Shown here one piece after another: positions 23,818 through 31,862 of a DNA stretch of 51,022 bases (the stretch's first letter is position 1; each line of letters starts with the position of its first letter). The notes beneath the pieces are model-generated. The model was not told where the DNA came from. It did not search any database and was given only the letters and a program-made list of their open reading frames with translations. Origin of the DNA: Oscillibacter sp. (GTDB taxonomy: Bacteria; Bacillota; Clostridia; Oscillospirales; Oscillospiraceae); the NCBI GenBank assembly GCA_017527365.1, contig JAFXQD010000019.1:1-51022 (forward strand), in the 5' to 3' direction. Made by a program: the position numbers and the translations under genes.

Positions 23818-23859
23818 GCGGCCCGCAGGGATTCAGAAAACAGAAAGGCGGATTTTTCC

Positions 23860-24126
23860 ATGCTACGCAAAGACCAGAAGACGGCGATTATCGACGCCAA
23901 CCGTACCCACGAGAACGACACCGGCTCCCCCGAAGTCCAGATTGCCATTTTGACGGAACGCATTAACGTGCTCACCGAGCACATGCGCCGCAACCCGCAG
24001 GACAAGCACTCCAACCGCGGGCTGCTCAAGATGGTCGGCAAGCGCCGGAGCCTGCTCGACTACCTCCAGCGCAAGGACATTGAGCGCTACCGCGCCCTGA
24101 TTGCCAAGCTGGGAATCCGGAAATAA
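23860..24126 (+). CDS. rpsO: 30S ribosomal protein S15
   Basis: S15 binds the central domain of 16S rRNA and organises the platform. The 88 residues contain the family signature '[20 protein letters not shown]' and '[22 protein letters not shown]', ending [11 protein letters not shown] at 23860 follows AGAAAGG. It has a strong promoter with a structured leader and is followed 176 bases later by pnp, the standard rpsO-pnp pair. Confidence 0.97.
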   Translation: MLRKDQKTAIIDANRTHENDTGSPEVQIAILTERINVLTEHMRRNPQDKHSNRGLLKMVGKRRSLLDYLQRKDIERYRALIAKLGIRK

Positions 24127-24134
24127 GGCGCGTT

Positions 24135-24162
24135 CGGGCGGCGGGGCGTCCCTCGCCGCCCG
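24135..24162 (+). other. GC-rich hairpin after rpsO
   Basis: A perfect 9-base-pair stem (24135-24143 with 24154-24162) followed by only TTT. It is probably a partial terminator or a processing site between rpsO and pnp. Confidence 0.6.
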
Positions 24163-24187
24163 TTTGCGCGTCCGCAACCCCGCCGGG

Positions 24188-24264
24188 AGGAAGTCTTTTT
24201 GTGTTTGCACCCGCGCCCGATTCCGTTCGTTCGGGCGCAGTTGCAAATGCGAAAAGACGCTTCC
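24188..24264 (+). promoter_or_regulatory. Long nested hairpin in the pnp 5' leader
   Basis: Four nested complementary blocks form one extended stem: GGAAG with CTTCC, GTCTTTT (24193-24199) with AAAAGAC (24252-24258), TTTGCA (24204-24209) with TGCAAA (24242-24247), and GCGCCCGA (24213-24220) with TCGGGCGC (24231-24238). It ends about 38 bases before the pnp start. In Escherichia coli a long pnp leader stem is cut by RNase III and mediates PNPase autoregulation; a similar role here is an inference. Confidence 0.6.
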
Positions 24265-24302
24265 CGATCACACAGAAAAGATTATGATTAAGGAGTTTGC
24301 AA

Positions 24303-26453
24303 ATGTCGACAGTTATTCGTGAAAGAACCTTCCCGCAGTACAGAAAATACGAAATGGACTTGGCGGGTCGCCCGCTGACGCTGGAAACCGGAAAGCTGGC
24401 GGAACTCGCCAACGGCGCGGTTATGGTCGGCTACGGCGAAACCCGCGTCTTAGTGTGCGTGACCGCCGCCCCGCGCCCCCGCGACGGAATCGACTTCTTT
24501 CCCCTCAGCGTGGACTTTGAAGAGAAATTGTACGCCGTCGGGCGCATTCCGGGCAGTTTCACCCGGCGCGAGGGGCGCCCCGGAGAAAGGGCTATCCTGA
24601 CTTCCCGCGTCATTGACCGCCCCATACGCCCCCTGTTCCCCTATGACTTCCGCAACGACGTTTCCGTCATGGCGACCGTGATGAGCGTGGAGCACGACTG
24701 CTCCCCCGAAATCGCCGCCTTAATCGGAACCTCCGCCGCGCTCGCCATTTCCGATATTCCGTGGGGCGGCCCCGTGGGCGCGCTGAAAGTCGGGCTTGTG
24801 GACGGGAAACTTGTCCTGAACCCCGGCGCCGAACAGAGAAAGGTTAGCGACTTGGACGTGACCGTCGTTTCCACGGAAAAGAAAGTCGTGATGATAGAGG
24901 CGGGCGCGAATCAGGTTGACAACGACCTGATGTTCCGCGCCATCGAGCTTGCCCACAAAGAGAATCAGAAGCAGGTGGAATTGATTAACCGCATGGTTGC
25001 GGAAATCGGAAAGCCGAAGTTCGACTACCCGCACGCCGCGTTCAATCAGGAATTGTTTGACAAGATTGTCGCGGAGTACGAGGACGAGGCGAAAGCCGCC
25101 ATGGACACCGACGACAAGAGCGTCCGGGAAGCCCGCTGGAACGCCATGGTAGAGAAATGGCGGGAAGCGTATCTGGAAACGTATCCGGAGTTTGACCAGT
25201 ATCTGGAGGAGTTCACGTACAAGTTCCAAAAGAAGATTGTCAAGGCGTGGCTGTTGGAGGGGCGGCGCGTGGACGGGCGCGCCAAGAACGAAATCCGCCC
25301 CCTTGCGGCGGAAGTCGGCGTACTGCCCCGCGTCCACGGCTCCGGGCTCTTCACACGCGGGCAGACCCAAGTTTTGTCCGTCGTGACGCTCGACACGCTT
25401 TCCGCCAACCAGAAACTTGACAATATCTGGGAGGACACCGAAAAGCGCTATATCCACCACTACAATTTCCCCGGCTATTCCGTCGGAGAGGCCAAGCCTT
25501 CCCGTTCCCCCGGACGCCGCGAAATCGGGCACGGTGCCCTCGCCGAACGCGCCCTGCTCCCCGTCATCCCCGACACCGAATCTTTCCCCTACGCCATCCG
25601 CGTCGTCAGCGAGGTGTTGTCGTCGAACGGCTCCACGTCGCAAGGCTCCGTTTGCGGCTCCACGCTCGCGCTCATGGACGCCGGAGTGCCCATTAGCGCC
25701 CCCGTCGCCGGGATTTCCTGCGGGCTTATCCAAGACGACGACGGCTCTTTTACCACCTTCATCGACATTCAGGGCGTCGAGGACTTCCACGGCGAAATGG
25801 ATTTCAAGGTAGCCGGAACGAAAAAAGGCATTACCGCCATTCAAATGGACCTCAAGAACGACGGCCTGACCATGGAAATTATCCGGAACGCGCTGGACAT
25901 TACCTATGACGCCCGCTGTGAGATTCTGGACAAAATCATGCTCCCGGCCATCGGCGCGCCCCGGAAAGAGGTCTCCCGCTACGCCCCCAAGATGATTACC
26001 ATGCACATCGACCCCGAAAAAATCCGGGAGGTTATCGGCAAGGGCGGGAGCGTCATTCAGAAGATTATCGCCGACACGGGCGCGAAAGTGGACATCAACG
26101 AGGACGGCACGATTTTCATCGCCTGTCCCGACGCCGCCGGGTGCGACGCCGCCAAAAAGTATATCGACGATATTGTGTTTGTCCCGGAAGTCGGGCAGCT
26201 CTACTACGGGCGCGTCACGCGCATTATGGCGTTCGGGGCGTTCGTGGAGCTTGCCCCCGGCAAGGACGGGCTTGTGCATATCTCCCGCCTCGCCGACCAC
26301 CGCATTGACCGCGTGGAGGACGTGTGCCGCATCGGGGACATGATGTGGGTCAAGGTCATGGACATTGACGACAAGGGGCGCGTGAACCTGTCGCGCCGCG
26401 ACGCCGAGCGCGACATCCGCGCCCGCGAGCGCAACGGACAGCGCGTGAAATAA
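24303..26453 (+). CDS. pnp: Polyribonucleotide nucleotidyltransferase (PNPase)
   Basis: A phosphorolytic 3'-5' exoribonuclease of mRNA decay. Two RNase PH domains (about 10-230 and 310-550, the second with 'FPGYSVGEAKPSRSPGRREIGHG') flank an all-helical linker. A KH domain follows at about 560-625 ('IREVIGKGGSVIQKI'), then an S1 domain from about 628 ('GQLYYGRVTRIMAFGAFVEL'). Length, 716 residues, is normal. ATG at 24303 follows AAGGAG with 7-base spacing; the frame opens two codons earlier without a start. It follows rpsO behind a long leader hairpin. Confidence 0.98.
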   Translation: MSTVIRERTFPQYRKYEMDLAGRPLTLETGKLAELANGAVMVGYGETRVLVCVTAAPRPRDGIDFFPLSVDFEEKLYAVGRIPGSFTRREGRPGERAILTSRVIDRPIRPLFPYDFRNDVSVMATVMSVEHDCSPEIAALIGTSAALAISDIPWGGPVGALKVGLVDGKLVLNPGAEQRKVSDLDVTVVSTEKKVVMIEAGANQVDNDLMFRAIELAHKENQKQVELINRMVAEIGKPKFDYPHAAFNQELFDKIVAEYEDEAKAAMDTDDKSVREARWNAMVEKWREAYLETYPEFDQYLEEFTYKFQKKIVKAWLLEGRRVDGRAKNEIRPLAAEVGVLPRVHGSGLFTRGQTQVLSVVTLDTLSANQKLDNIWEDTEKRYIHHYNFPGYSVGEAKPSRSPGRREIGHGALAERALLPVIPDTESFPYAIRVVSEVLSSNGSTSQGSVCGSTLALMDAGVPISAPVAGISCGLIQDDDGSFTTFIDIQGVEDFHGEMDFKVAGTKKGITAIQMDLKNDGLTMEIIRNALDITYDARCEILDKIMLPAIGAPRKEVSRYAPKMITMHIDPEKIREVIGKGGSVIQKIIADTGAKVDINEDGTIFIACPDAAGCDAAKKYIDDIVFVPEVGQLYYGRVTRIMAFGAFVELAPGKDGLVHISRLADHRIDRVEDVCRIGDMMWVKVMDIDDKGRVNLSRRDAERDIRARERNGQRVK

Positions 26454-26459
26454 GCAAAA

Positions 26460-26489
26460 GCGGGGAAAGGGCGCCCGTCCTTTTCCCGC
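26460..26489 (+). terminator. Hairpin after pnp, probable weak terminator
   Basis: An 11-base-pair stem with one G-T pair (26460-26470 with 26479-26489), 6 bases after the pnp stop. No T-tract follows beyond the TTTT inside the stem, so termination may be partial and the ABC genes could receive readthrough. Confidence 0.5.
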
Positions 26490-26525
26490 AATCTGCGAAA
26501 CTATGAGAAAGGCGGAGGCAACCAT

Positions 26526-27671
26526 ATGAGATTCTTTAACAAGGCGGCGATTGAGCGCAACGCGGCGCTGTTTCTTGCCGCGTTGCTGTTGCTGTTCCTG
26601 AGCGGTTGCGGCGGCGCGCCCGCCGAAACTTCCGACAAGTCCGCGCCCGATACCGGCGCCGCAGGGGAAACCGCCGTCTTGCAAGGCGAAACCGACGCCG
26701 GGGAAACCGACGTTGACGCCCCCGCCGCCCCGGACGGCGAAACCGCCGCGCCCGCCGCGCCGGAGCTTGACCCCGTTGTAATGCGCGTCGCCGCCCTGAA
26801 GGGCCCCACCGCCATGGGGCTTGTCAAGCTCATGTCGGACGCCGAAAACGGCGACAAAACCTACGGAAACTATGAGTTTACGCTGGCGGCGTCGCCCGAC
26901 GAGGTAGCCCCGCGCCTGATTCAAGGCGAGCTGGACATTGCCTGCATTCCCGCGAATCTGGCGGCGGTTCTCTACAACGTCACGAACCTTGAAACCGTGG
27001 TCTTGGCGGTCAATACGCTGGGCGTGCTCTACATTGTGGAGAACGGGAGCGCGGTGCAGTCCATGGAGGACTTGCGCGGCATGACCATCGCGGCGGCGGG
27101 CAAGGGAAGCACGCCGGAATACGCGCTCCGCTACCTGCTGGAGCAAAACGGGCTGGAGCCGGACGTGGACGTTTTCATCGACTGGAAGAGCGAGCACAGC
27201 GAGTGCGTGACGGCGCTGGCGACGGGCGGCGCGACGGTCGCGCTGTTGCCCCAGCCGTTCGTGACCGTGGCGCAGAACAACGTGGAAGATTTGCGCATTG
27301 CGCTGGACTTGACGCGGGAATGGGACAACCTGAACAACGGCTCTACGCTCATTACGGGCGTTGTGGCGGCGCGCCGGGGGTTCGCGGAGGAACATCCGGC
27401 GGCGGTAGCGCGTTTCTTGGAAGGCTACAAGGCTTCCGTGGATTGGGTCAAGGCGAACGTGTCCGGGGCGGCGGCGCTCATCGGCGCGGCGGACATCGTG
27501 CCCGCGCCTGTCGCCGAAAAAGCCCTGCCTCATTGCAACATCGTCTGCCTGACGGGCGCCGACATGCTGGCGGCGCTTCCCGGCTACCTGTCGGTTCTCT
27601 GCGACGCCGCGCCCGAATCCGTCGGCGGCGCCCTGCCCGGAAACGATTTCTACTATCACGCGCAATCATGA
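26526..27671 (+). CDS. ABC transporter substrate-binding lipoprotein (NitT/TauT/THI5-like)
   Basis: The first component of a three-gene importer. The signal ends in the lipobox LSGC with lipidated Cys28, then an Ala/Glu/Asp-rich linker to about 75. The mature domain is of the NMT1/THI5/SsuA type: 'GELDIACIPANLAAVLYN', 'LGVLYIVENG', 'GKGSTPEYALRYLLEQNGL' and 'ALLPQPFVTVAQN' are typical. The ligand is unknown; relatives bind thiamine precursors, sulfonates or nitrate. ATG at 26526 follows AAAGGCGGAGG. Its stop overlaps the permease ATG. The thiamine-uptake gene thiT lies 3.2 kb downstream, but no riboswitch precedes this operon. Confidence 0.9.
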   Translation: MRFFNKAAIERNAALFLAALLLLFLSGCGGAPAETSDKSAPDTGAAGETAVLQGETDAGETDVDAPAAPDGETAAPAAPELDPVVMRVAALKGPTAMGLVKLMSDAENGDKTYGNYEFTLAASPDEVAPRLIQGELDIACIPANLAAVLYNVTNLETVVLAVNTLGVLYIVENGSAVQSMEDLRGMTIAAAGKGSTPEYALRYLLEQNGLEPDVDVFIDWKSEHSECVTALATGGATVALLPQPFVTVAQNNVEDLRIALDLTREWDNLNNGSTLITGVVAARRGFAEEHPAAVARFLEGYKASVDWVKANVSGAAALIGAADIVPAPVAEKALPHCNIVCLTGADMLAALPGYLSVLCDAAPESVGGALPGNDFYYHAQS

Positions 27672-28399
27672 AACGCTTTTGCGCGGCGCTGGTCTGGCTG
27701 GCTCTCTGGGAGGGAGCCGGCCTGATTTTGAATCAGCCGCTTTTGCTTCCGCCGCCGCTGTCGGTCGCGGCGCGGCTGTGGGAACTCTGCCGCACGGTTG
27801 CCTTTTGGCGGTCAATCGCGCTTTCGTCCCGCCGTATCCTGTGCGGCTTCGCGCTGGGCGTTCTGTGCGGAACGGCGCTTGCAATCCCCGCGAGCGCAAA
27901 GCCTTGGATTCGCGGCTTGCTCTATCCCGCCGTCGCCGCGGTCAAAGCGGTTCCCGTGGCGTCGTTCGTGATACTTTCGCTGGTCTGGCTGGAGTCGCGC
28001 CATTTGTCGGTGTTCATCGCGTTCCTGATGTCCCTGCCGCCCGCGTACCTTGGGGCGCTGGAGGGTATCGCCGCCGCCGACAAGCAGTTATTGGAAATGG
28101 CGGGCGCGTTCCGCGTTCCGCTTATGCGGCGCGTGGCGGGAATCTACATTCCCGCCGCCCTGCCCGCGTTCCGCGCGGCGGTTTCGCTGTCAATCGGCTT
28201 ATGCTGGAAGGCGGGCGTGGCGGCAGAGGTCATCGGACTGCCTCGCGGGACGCTCGGCGAACGGCTCTATAACGCGAAAGTCTACTTTCTAACGGCGGAT
28301 TTGTTCGCGTGGACAGCCGTTATTATTCTGCTGTCGGTCTGCTTTGAGCGCGTGTTCCTGTCCGCGCTGGACAGGCTGTCGGAAAGGATGGGCGCATGA
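27668..28399 (+). CDS. ABC transporter permease (NitT/TauT/SsuC-like)
   Basis: The inner-membrane channel of the importer: 243 residues with about six hydrophobic helices. The cytoplasmic coupling loop has the EAA-type pattern 'EMAGAFRVPLMRRVAGIYIPAALPAFRAA', as in SsuC/TauC. ATG at 27668 overlaps the substrate-binding gene's TGA (ATGA) and its own stop overlaps the ATPase ATG in the same way, so the three genes are tightly coupled. The first arginine-free helix begins directly after MKRF. Confidence 0.93.
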   Translation: MKRFCAALVWLALWEGAGLILNQPLLLPPPLSVAARLWELCRTVAFWRSIALSSRRILCGFALGVLCGTALAIPASAKPWIRGLLYPAVAAVKAVPVASFVILSLVWLESRHLSVFIAFLMSLPPAYLGALEGIAAADKQLLEMAGAFRVPLMRRVAGIYIPAALPAFRAAVSLSIGLCWKAGVAAEVIGLPRGTLGERLYNAKVYFLTADLFAWTAVIILLSVCFERVFLSALDRLSERMGA

Positions 28400-28971
28400 A
28401 AATTATCGTGGAGTGCGTGGGCAAATCCTACGGCGGGCGCCCCGTCCTGCGGGAGTTGTCCTTTCAGGCGGACGAAAGCCGCGCAACGTGTTTTGTCGCG
28501 CCGTCGGGCGGCGGCAAAACCACGCTGTTCCGTATCCTCATGGGGCTGGAATCCCCGGACGCCGGGCGCGTGTCCGCGCCGCCGGACTGCCGCTGGGCGG
28601 CGGTGTTTCAGGAGGACAGGCTGTTATTGGGGCGCGACGCCCGTTACAACCTGCGCTTCGCGCTGGGCAAGGCCTACGACGAGGCGCAAGCGTCCGAACT
28701 GCTGGAAACGTTAGGGCTTGGGGGCGTCGGCAAGAAGCCTGTGCGGGACTACTCCGGGGGAATGCGGCGGCGTCTCGCGCTGGCACGCGCCCTGCTCGCG
28801 CCGTCCGACGCGCTCATTTTGGACGAACCTTTCGCGGGTATCGACGCGGAAATGAAAGGGCGTTGTCTGGAAGCGGCGGCGCGTTATAGCGCGGGGAAAA
28901 TCGCGCTCTTGGCGACGCATACGCTTTCCGACGCCGACGCCCTCAACGCGCATTGCGTATATTTGGCATGA
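28396..28971 (+). CDS. ABC transporter ATP-binding protein
   Basis: Powers the importer. Walker A 'APSGGGKTT' is at about 35-43, the Q-loop 'AVFQEDRLLLG' follows, then signature 'YSGGMRRRLALARALL', Walker B 'ALILDEPFAGID' and switch 'LATHTLSDADAL'. All catalytic elements are present. At 191 residues it is shorter than the usual 240-260, lacking the C-terminal extension and having a shortened helical region. ATGA overlap with the permease stop. A hairpin terminator follows. Confidence 0.94.
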   Translation: MKIIVECVGKSYGGRPVLRELSFQADESRATCFVAPSGGGKTTLFRILMGLESPDAGRVSAPPDCRWAAVFQEDRLLLGRDARYNLRFALGKAYDEAQASELLETLGLGGVGKKPVRDYSGGMRRRLALARALLAPSDALILDEPFAGIDAEMKGRCLEAAARYSAGKIALLATHTLSDADALNAHCVYLA

Positions 28972-28972
28972 C

Positions 28973-29009
28973 AAGCCGCCCGTGCGGGGATTCCCGGCGC
29001 GGGCGGTTT
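28973..29009. terminator. Terminator between the ABC operon and serpin gene
   Basis: A 10-base-pair stem (28973-28982 with 29000-29009, including one G-T pair) with a loop that can form a small inner helix. It lies between convergent genes. The T run is short (TTT). Confidence 0.65.
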
Positions 29010-29039
29010 CGCTATGGGATTGCGCCGTAGCGCGGAAGG

Positions 29040-30509
29040 TTACGCGCCAACCGGGGTTTCCACCGCGCCGACGAACAGCGGCAAGCCCGCCTGTACGGAA
29101 GTCACGGCGAACAGGAACGGGCGGTCAAGCGTAAACTCCACGCGGGGCGGGCGCTCCATGGCGGCGGTCGCCTCCGCCATCATGACCGTGAACGCCGCCG
29201 CCTCGCAGCCTTCCTCGTCAATCTTCACCCGCGCCGCGTGCTTCGCCTGCCCGATTTCAATGCCCTTACTGCCCGTAATCATGGGCGAAAAGTCGGAGTT
29301 TGCGCTGTCGAACACGTCCGTGACGCCGAGGGCTTTCAAGCCGTCGATTAAGTCCAAGTCGGCGGACACGTCGAATTTCGGCAGGGACAGGGCGATTTCC
29401 GAACGCGCCCCGGATTTTTTCGCGCTTGACAAAAATTCCATCGCCGCGCCGTTTTTGAGCAAATCCGCCGGGGTCTTGCCCTTGTCGGGGAGAATCAGCC
29501 ACATTCCGCTGTCGCGGAGCGGCTTGTAGACGGCGGAAAAGCCCTTGCCCTTGTAGTAGTTCCCGGTATAGGTCTGGCGCATGAAGGGGGCTTGCACGTC
29601 GCCGCCGACGGCGCGGAAGGTATCGGGTTTCGTGGCGGCTTCGTTGAACTGGTCGTGCCAGTTGGCTTTAAAGTAAATGGTCGCGGCAAGCGCCAAGAGC
29701 GTTTCGGGGGCCGTTTTCACGCCGCTTGCCTGTTCGGAGAGCAGTCCCCGCGTCTGCTCGTTCAGCCACGCTTGCAAGGCGGCGTCGAACTCCCGCGAGC
29801 CCATTTCGCCCGAATAGGCGGAGGCGTAGAACGTTTTCGAGAGCTTTTCCAGCGTGTCGGCGTTGAAGGAAACCGTCTTGTTGAGCCAGAGCGAGCTTCC
29901 GAGCAGGAGCGTTGACGCGCCGTCGTCCGTATAGAGGGCGTTCCAAATGCGGTTGGCCTGTTCGCCGAGGGCGTCGGCGGATTTGGCGTTCAACGCTTTG
30001 AGAATCTGCGTCAGGCTCCTGCCCGCCGTCAGCCCGGAGAGCATAGCCAGCGCCATGTAGACGTTGAGCGGGGAATAGACGCGGTTGCCGTCGCCTTGCA
30101 GGAACTGCTTTGCGCTGTCGCGGAAGAACGCTTTGAGGGCGTCGGCGTCCTTTTCGTCGGCGTCCGGACGGGCGGCGGCGTAGTCGCTCCAGCGTTCGTA
30201 ATCCTCAAAATACGCCTCGCTGTCAAACGCCCCGTTGGGGCTTACGTAGTCCTCTTCCTTCGGATAGGCGGGCGCCTGCGGGTAAACGGCCTTTGCGATT
30301 TCGCCCGCGCTTGCCCTTGCGGCCTGCTTGGCGCCGAACATGGCGGCAAACGCCGGGAGCGATTCGGGCTCAGGCTCCGCGTCGAACGCGGGCGCGTCGG
30401 CGTTGAGCGCGGAAAGGCCGTCCTCGGCAGCGGCGGCGCCCCCGCACCCGATAAGCGTCCATGCCATAGCCGCCGCCATCAAAAACGAGAGAAAGCGTTT
30501 GATTCTCAT
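29040..30509 (-). CDS. Serpin-family protease inhibitor, lipoprotein
   Basis: A suicide inhibitor of serine or cysteine proteases displayed on the cell surface. The signal ends in LIGC with lipidated Cys22, followed by a low-complexity stretch to about 125, then the serpin fold ('NRVYSPLNVYMALAMLSGLT' is helix B; 'LALAATIYFKANWHDQF' is strand 3A). The reactive loop starts at the hinge EEGCEAAAFT (432-441) with Cys435 at P14 instead of the usual Thr/Ser, and small residues at P12-P10, so inhibitory insertion looks possible. The scissile bond falls around Thr448-Met451. The C-terminal 'DRPFLFAV' strand is intact. ATG at 30509 follows AAGGAGG. Confidence 0.93.
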   Translation of the reverse strand: MRIKRFLSFLMAAAMAWTLIGCGGAAAAEDGLSALNADAPAFDAEPEPESLPAFAAMFGAKQAARASAGEIAKAVYPQAPAYPKEEDYVSPNGAFDSEAYFEDYERWSDYAAARPDADEKDADALKAFFRDSAKQFLQGDGNRVYSPLNVYMALAMLSGLTAGRSLTQILKALNAKSADALGEQANRIWNALYTDDGASTLLLGSSLWLNKTVSFNADTLEKLSKTFYASAYSGEMGSREFDAALQAWLNEQTRGLLSEQASGVKTAPETLLALAATIYFKANWHDQFNEAATKPDTFRAVGGDVQAPFMRQTYTGNYYKGKGFSAVYKPLRDSGMWLILPDKGKTPADLLKNGAAMEFLSSAKKSGARSEIALSLPKFDVSADLDLIDGLKALGVTDVFDSANSDFSPMITGSKGIEIGQAKHAARVKIDEEGCEAAAFTVMMAEATAAMERPPRVEFTLDRPFLFAVTSVQAGLPLFVGAVETPVGA

Positions 30510-30591
30510 GCCGTATTCCTCCTTAATGCGATATGCTTTTATCCGTTAGACGTTCGCCGTGCGGAAAAGTTCCGCGGTTCGGGATAAGCGC

Positions 30592-30620
30592 AGTATAGCA
30601 CGTTTCGGCGCCGCGCACAA
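30592..30620 (-). promoter_or_regulatory. Promoter of the serpin gene
   Basis: Minus strand TTGTGC (30615-30620), 17-base spacer, TATACT (30592-30597) with an extended TGC. Leader length is about 75 bases. Confidence 0.65.
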
Positions 30621-30638
30621 GGAAATTTTGCGCCGGGC

Positions 30639-30667
30639 TTGACAAACCGCTCGGCGGCGTATACAAT
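30639..30667 (+). promoter_or_regulatory. Promoter of the TPP riboswitch and thiT
   Basis: Perfect TTGACA (30639-30644), 17-base spacer, TACAAT (30662-30667). Divergent from the serpin promoter, with 18 bases between the -35 boxes. Confidence 0.88.
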
Positions 30668-30692
30668 AGCCCCGCCGTAAGACAAACGAACA

Positions 30693-30785
30693 CAGGGGCG
30701 CCGGAAGGATTCCGGCTGAGACGCGGGCAAATCCGACCGCGAACCCTCGAACCTGCTCCGGGTAATGCCGGCGAAGGGAGTGGCT
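30693..30785 (+). promoter_or_regulatory. TPP (thiamine pyrophosphate) riboswitch
   Basis: The THI-box aptamer is complete: AGGGGCGCC, the P3 hairpin CCGGAAGGATTCCGG, the pyrimidine-sensing CTGAGA (30716-30721), ACCCTCGAACCTG, and the pyrophosphate-side core GGTAATGCCGGCGAAGGGA (30761-30779). It lies just after a strong promoter and upstream of thiT. No T-tract terminator follows; CTCCT at 30790-30794 could pair with the thiT Shine-Dalgarno AGGAG (30859-30863), suggesting translational control. Confidence 0.97.
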
Positions 30786-30871
30786 GTGCCTCCTGCCGCG
30801 TGACCCCGTTCGGGCGTTGCGCGGCTGATTTTTATGGAATCGGTCAACCCGGTTCGGAAGGAGCGCAAGCT

Positions 30872-31453
30872 ATGGAAGGCAACAAGGGCGGGCGCGCCGC
30901 CGTGCGCCGCAATTTGCGGCGGCTGGTCGAGGGCGCGGTGATGGTAGCAATCGCGCAGGTTTTGAGCATGATAATCCTCGGCAAACTGCCGCAGGGCGGC
31001 TCGGTGTGCCTTGGAATGCTCCCGATTTTCCTTTACTCCGTGCGCTGGGGCGCGGGCGCGGGGCTGATGAGCGGTTTCGCGCTCGGCGTCCTGCAATTCC
31101 TCTCCGACGGCGGAATCGCGCTCGGCTGGCAGTCGATTATAGGCGACTACCTTGTTGCGTTTACTGTCCTCGGCGTCGCGGGAGTATTCCGGGGGCGGAA
31201 ATACGGCGTCTATTTCGGCACGGTCGCCGGGTCGGCGGCGCGGTTCCTCGTGCACTACGTCGTCGGCGCGACGATTTGGCGCGAGTACATGCCGGATGTC
31301 TTTTTCGGGCTTACCATGACCTCCCCTTGGTTCTACTCCCTGCTCTACAACGGCTCCTATATGCTTATCGACATGGCGTTATGCCTGCTGGTGTTCGCGC
31401 TCCTGCAAAAGCCCATGGGAAAATACCTTGCCGGCGACGACATCCGGGCGTGA
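30872..31453 (+). CDS. thiT: Thiamine transporter ThiT (ECF S component)
   Basis: The substrate-binding membrane subunit of an energy-coupling factor importer, which needs a shared EcfA/A'/T module encoded elsewhere. The 193 residues form about six helices after a basic start; 'LGMLPIFLYSVRWGAGAGLMSGFALGVLQFL' region and the later 'Y...PWFYSLLYNGSYML' contain the aromatic thiamine-binding pattern of ThiT. The TPP riboswitch in its leader independently supports thiamine uptake. ATG at 30872 follows GGAAGGAG; the frame opens further upstream but only through the leader. Confidence 0.95.
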   Translation: MEGNKGGRAAVRRNLRRLVEGAVMVAIAQVLSMIILGKLPQGGSVCLGMLPIFLYSVRWGAGAGLMSGFALGVLQFLSDGGIALGWQSIIGDYLVAFTVLGVAGVFRGRKYGVYFGTVAGSAARFLVHYVVGATIWREYMPDVFFGLTMTSPWFYSLLYNGSYMLIDMALCLLVFALLQKPMGKYLAGDDIRA

Positions 31454-31468
31454 CGGGCGCGGCGGAAG

Positions 31469-31502
31469 GCGGGAACAGCCCCGCAAGGCTTTTCCCGCTT
31501 TT
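31469..31502 (+). terminator. Terminator of thiT
   Basis: GCGGGAA (31469-31475) pairs with TTCCCGC (31492-31498), with an inner AGCC/GGCT helix; TTTT follows. It lies between convergent thiT and spoVAE. Confidence 0.82.
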
Positions 31503-31505
31503 CGA

Positions 31506-31862
31506 TTACCGCTTTGTCCCCGGACGGAACAACAGCGCCGCCAGCACGCCGCAGACCGCCGCCGCCGTGATTCCTCCCGCCGCCGCCGTCAGGCCGCCCG
31601 TCAGGACGCCCAGCCAGCCGCTTTCCTCCACGGCTTTCCGCACGCCTTTGGCCAGCGCGTGCCCGAACCCCGTCAGGGGCACCGCCGCGCCCATGCCGCC
31701 CCATTCGGCAATGCGCCCGTAAATCCCCAGCGCGCTTAACACGACGCCCGCCACGACGTAGCCCGTCAGAATCCGCGCCGGGGACAGCCGCGTCCGGTCG
31801 ATGAGCACCTGTCCGACGGCGCACAGCAGACCCCCGCACAGGAACGCCCTCAAGTATTCCAT
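31506..31862 (-). CDS. spoVAE: Stage V sporulation protein AE (SpoVAE)
   Basis: A small membrane protein of the SpoVA channel that carries dipicolinic acid into the forespore. The 118 residues start MEYLRAFLCGGLLCAVGQ and contain 'TRLSPARILTGYVVAGVVL', 'GMGAAVPLTGFGHALAKGV' and 'LTGGLTAAAGGITAAAV', all strongly SpoVAE-like. The partner genes spoVAC and spoVAD are not in the window, so the locus is split here. ATG at 31862 lies inside the end of the upstream small gene, indicating translational coupling. This is the best evidence that the organism forms spores. Confidence 0.93.
   Translation of the reverse strand: MEYLRAFLCGGLLCAVGQVLIDRTRLSPARILTGYVVAGVVLSALGIYGRIAEWGGMGAAVPLTGFGHALAKGVRKAVEESGWLGVLTGGLTAAAGGITAAAVCGVLAALLFRPGTKR

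Noticed and set aside
24720-27665. A 981-codon open frame on the minus strand across pnp and the ABC binding-protein gene
   Set aside because: It is antisense to two clear genes, is rich in Arg/His/Val/Gly as expected of a high-GC shadow, and has no recognisable domain or ribosome site.
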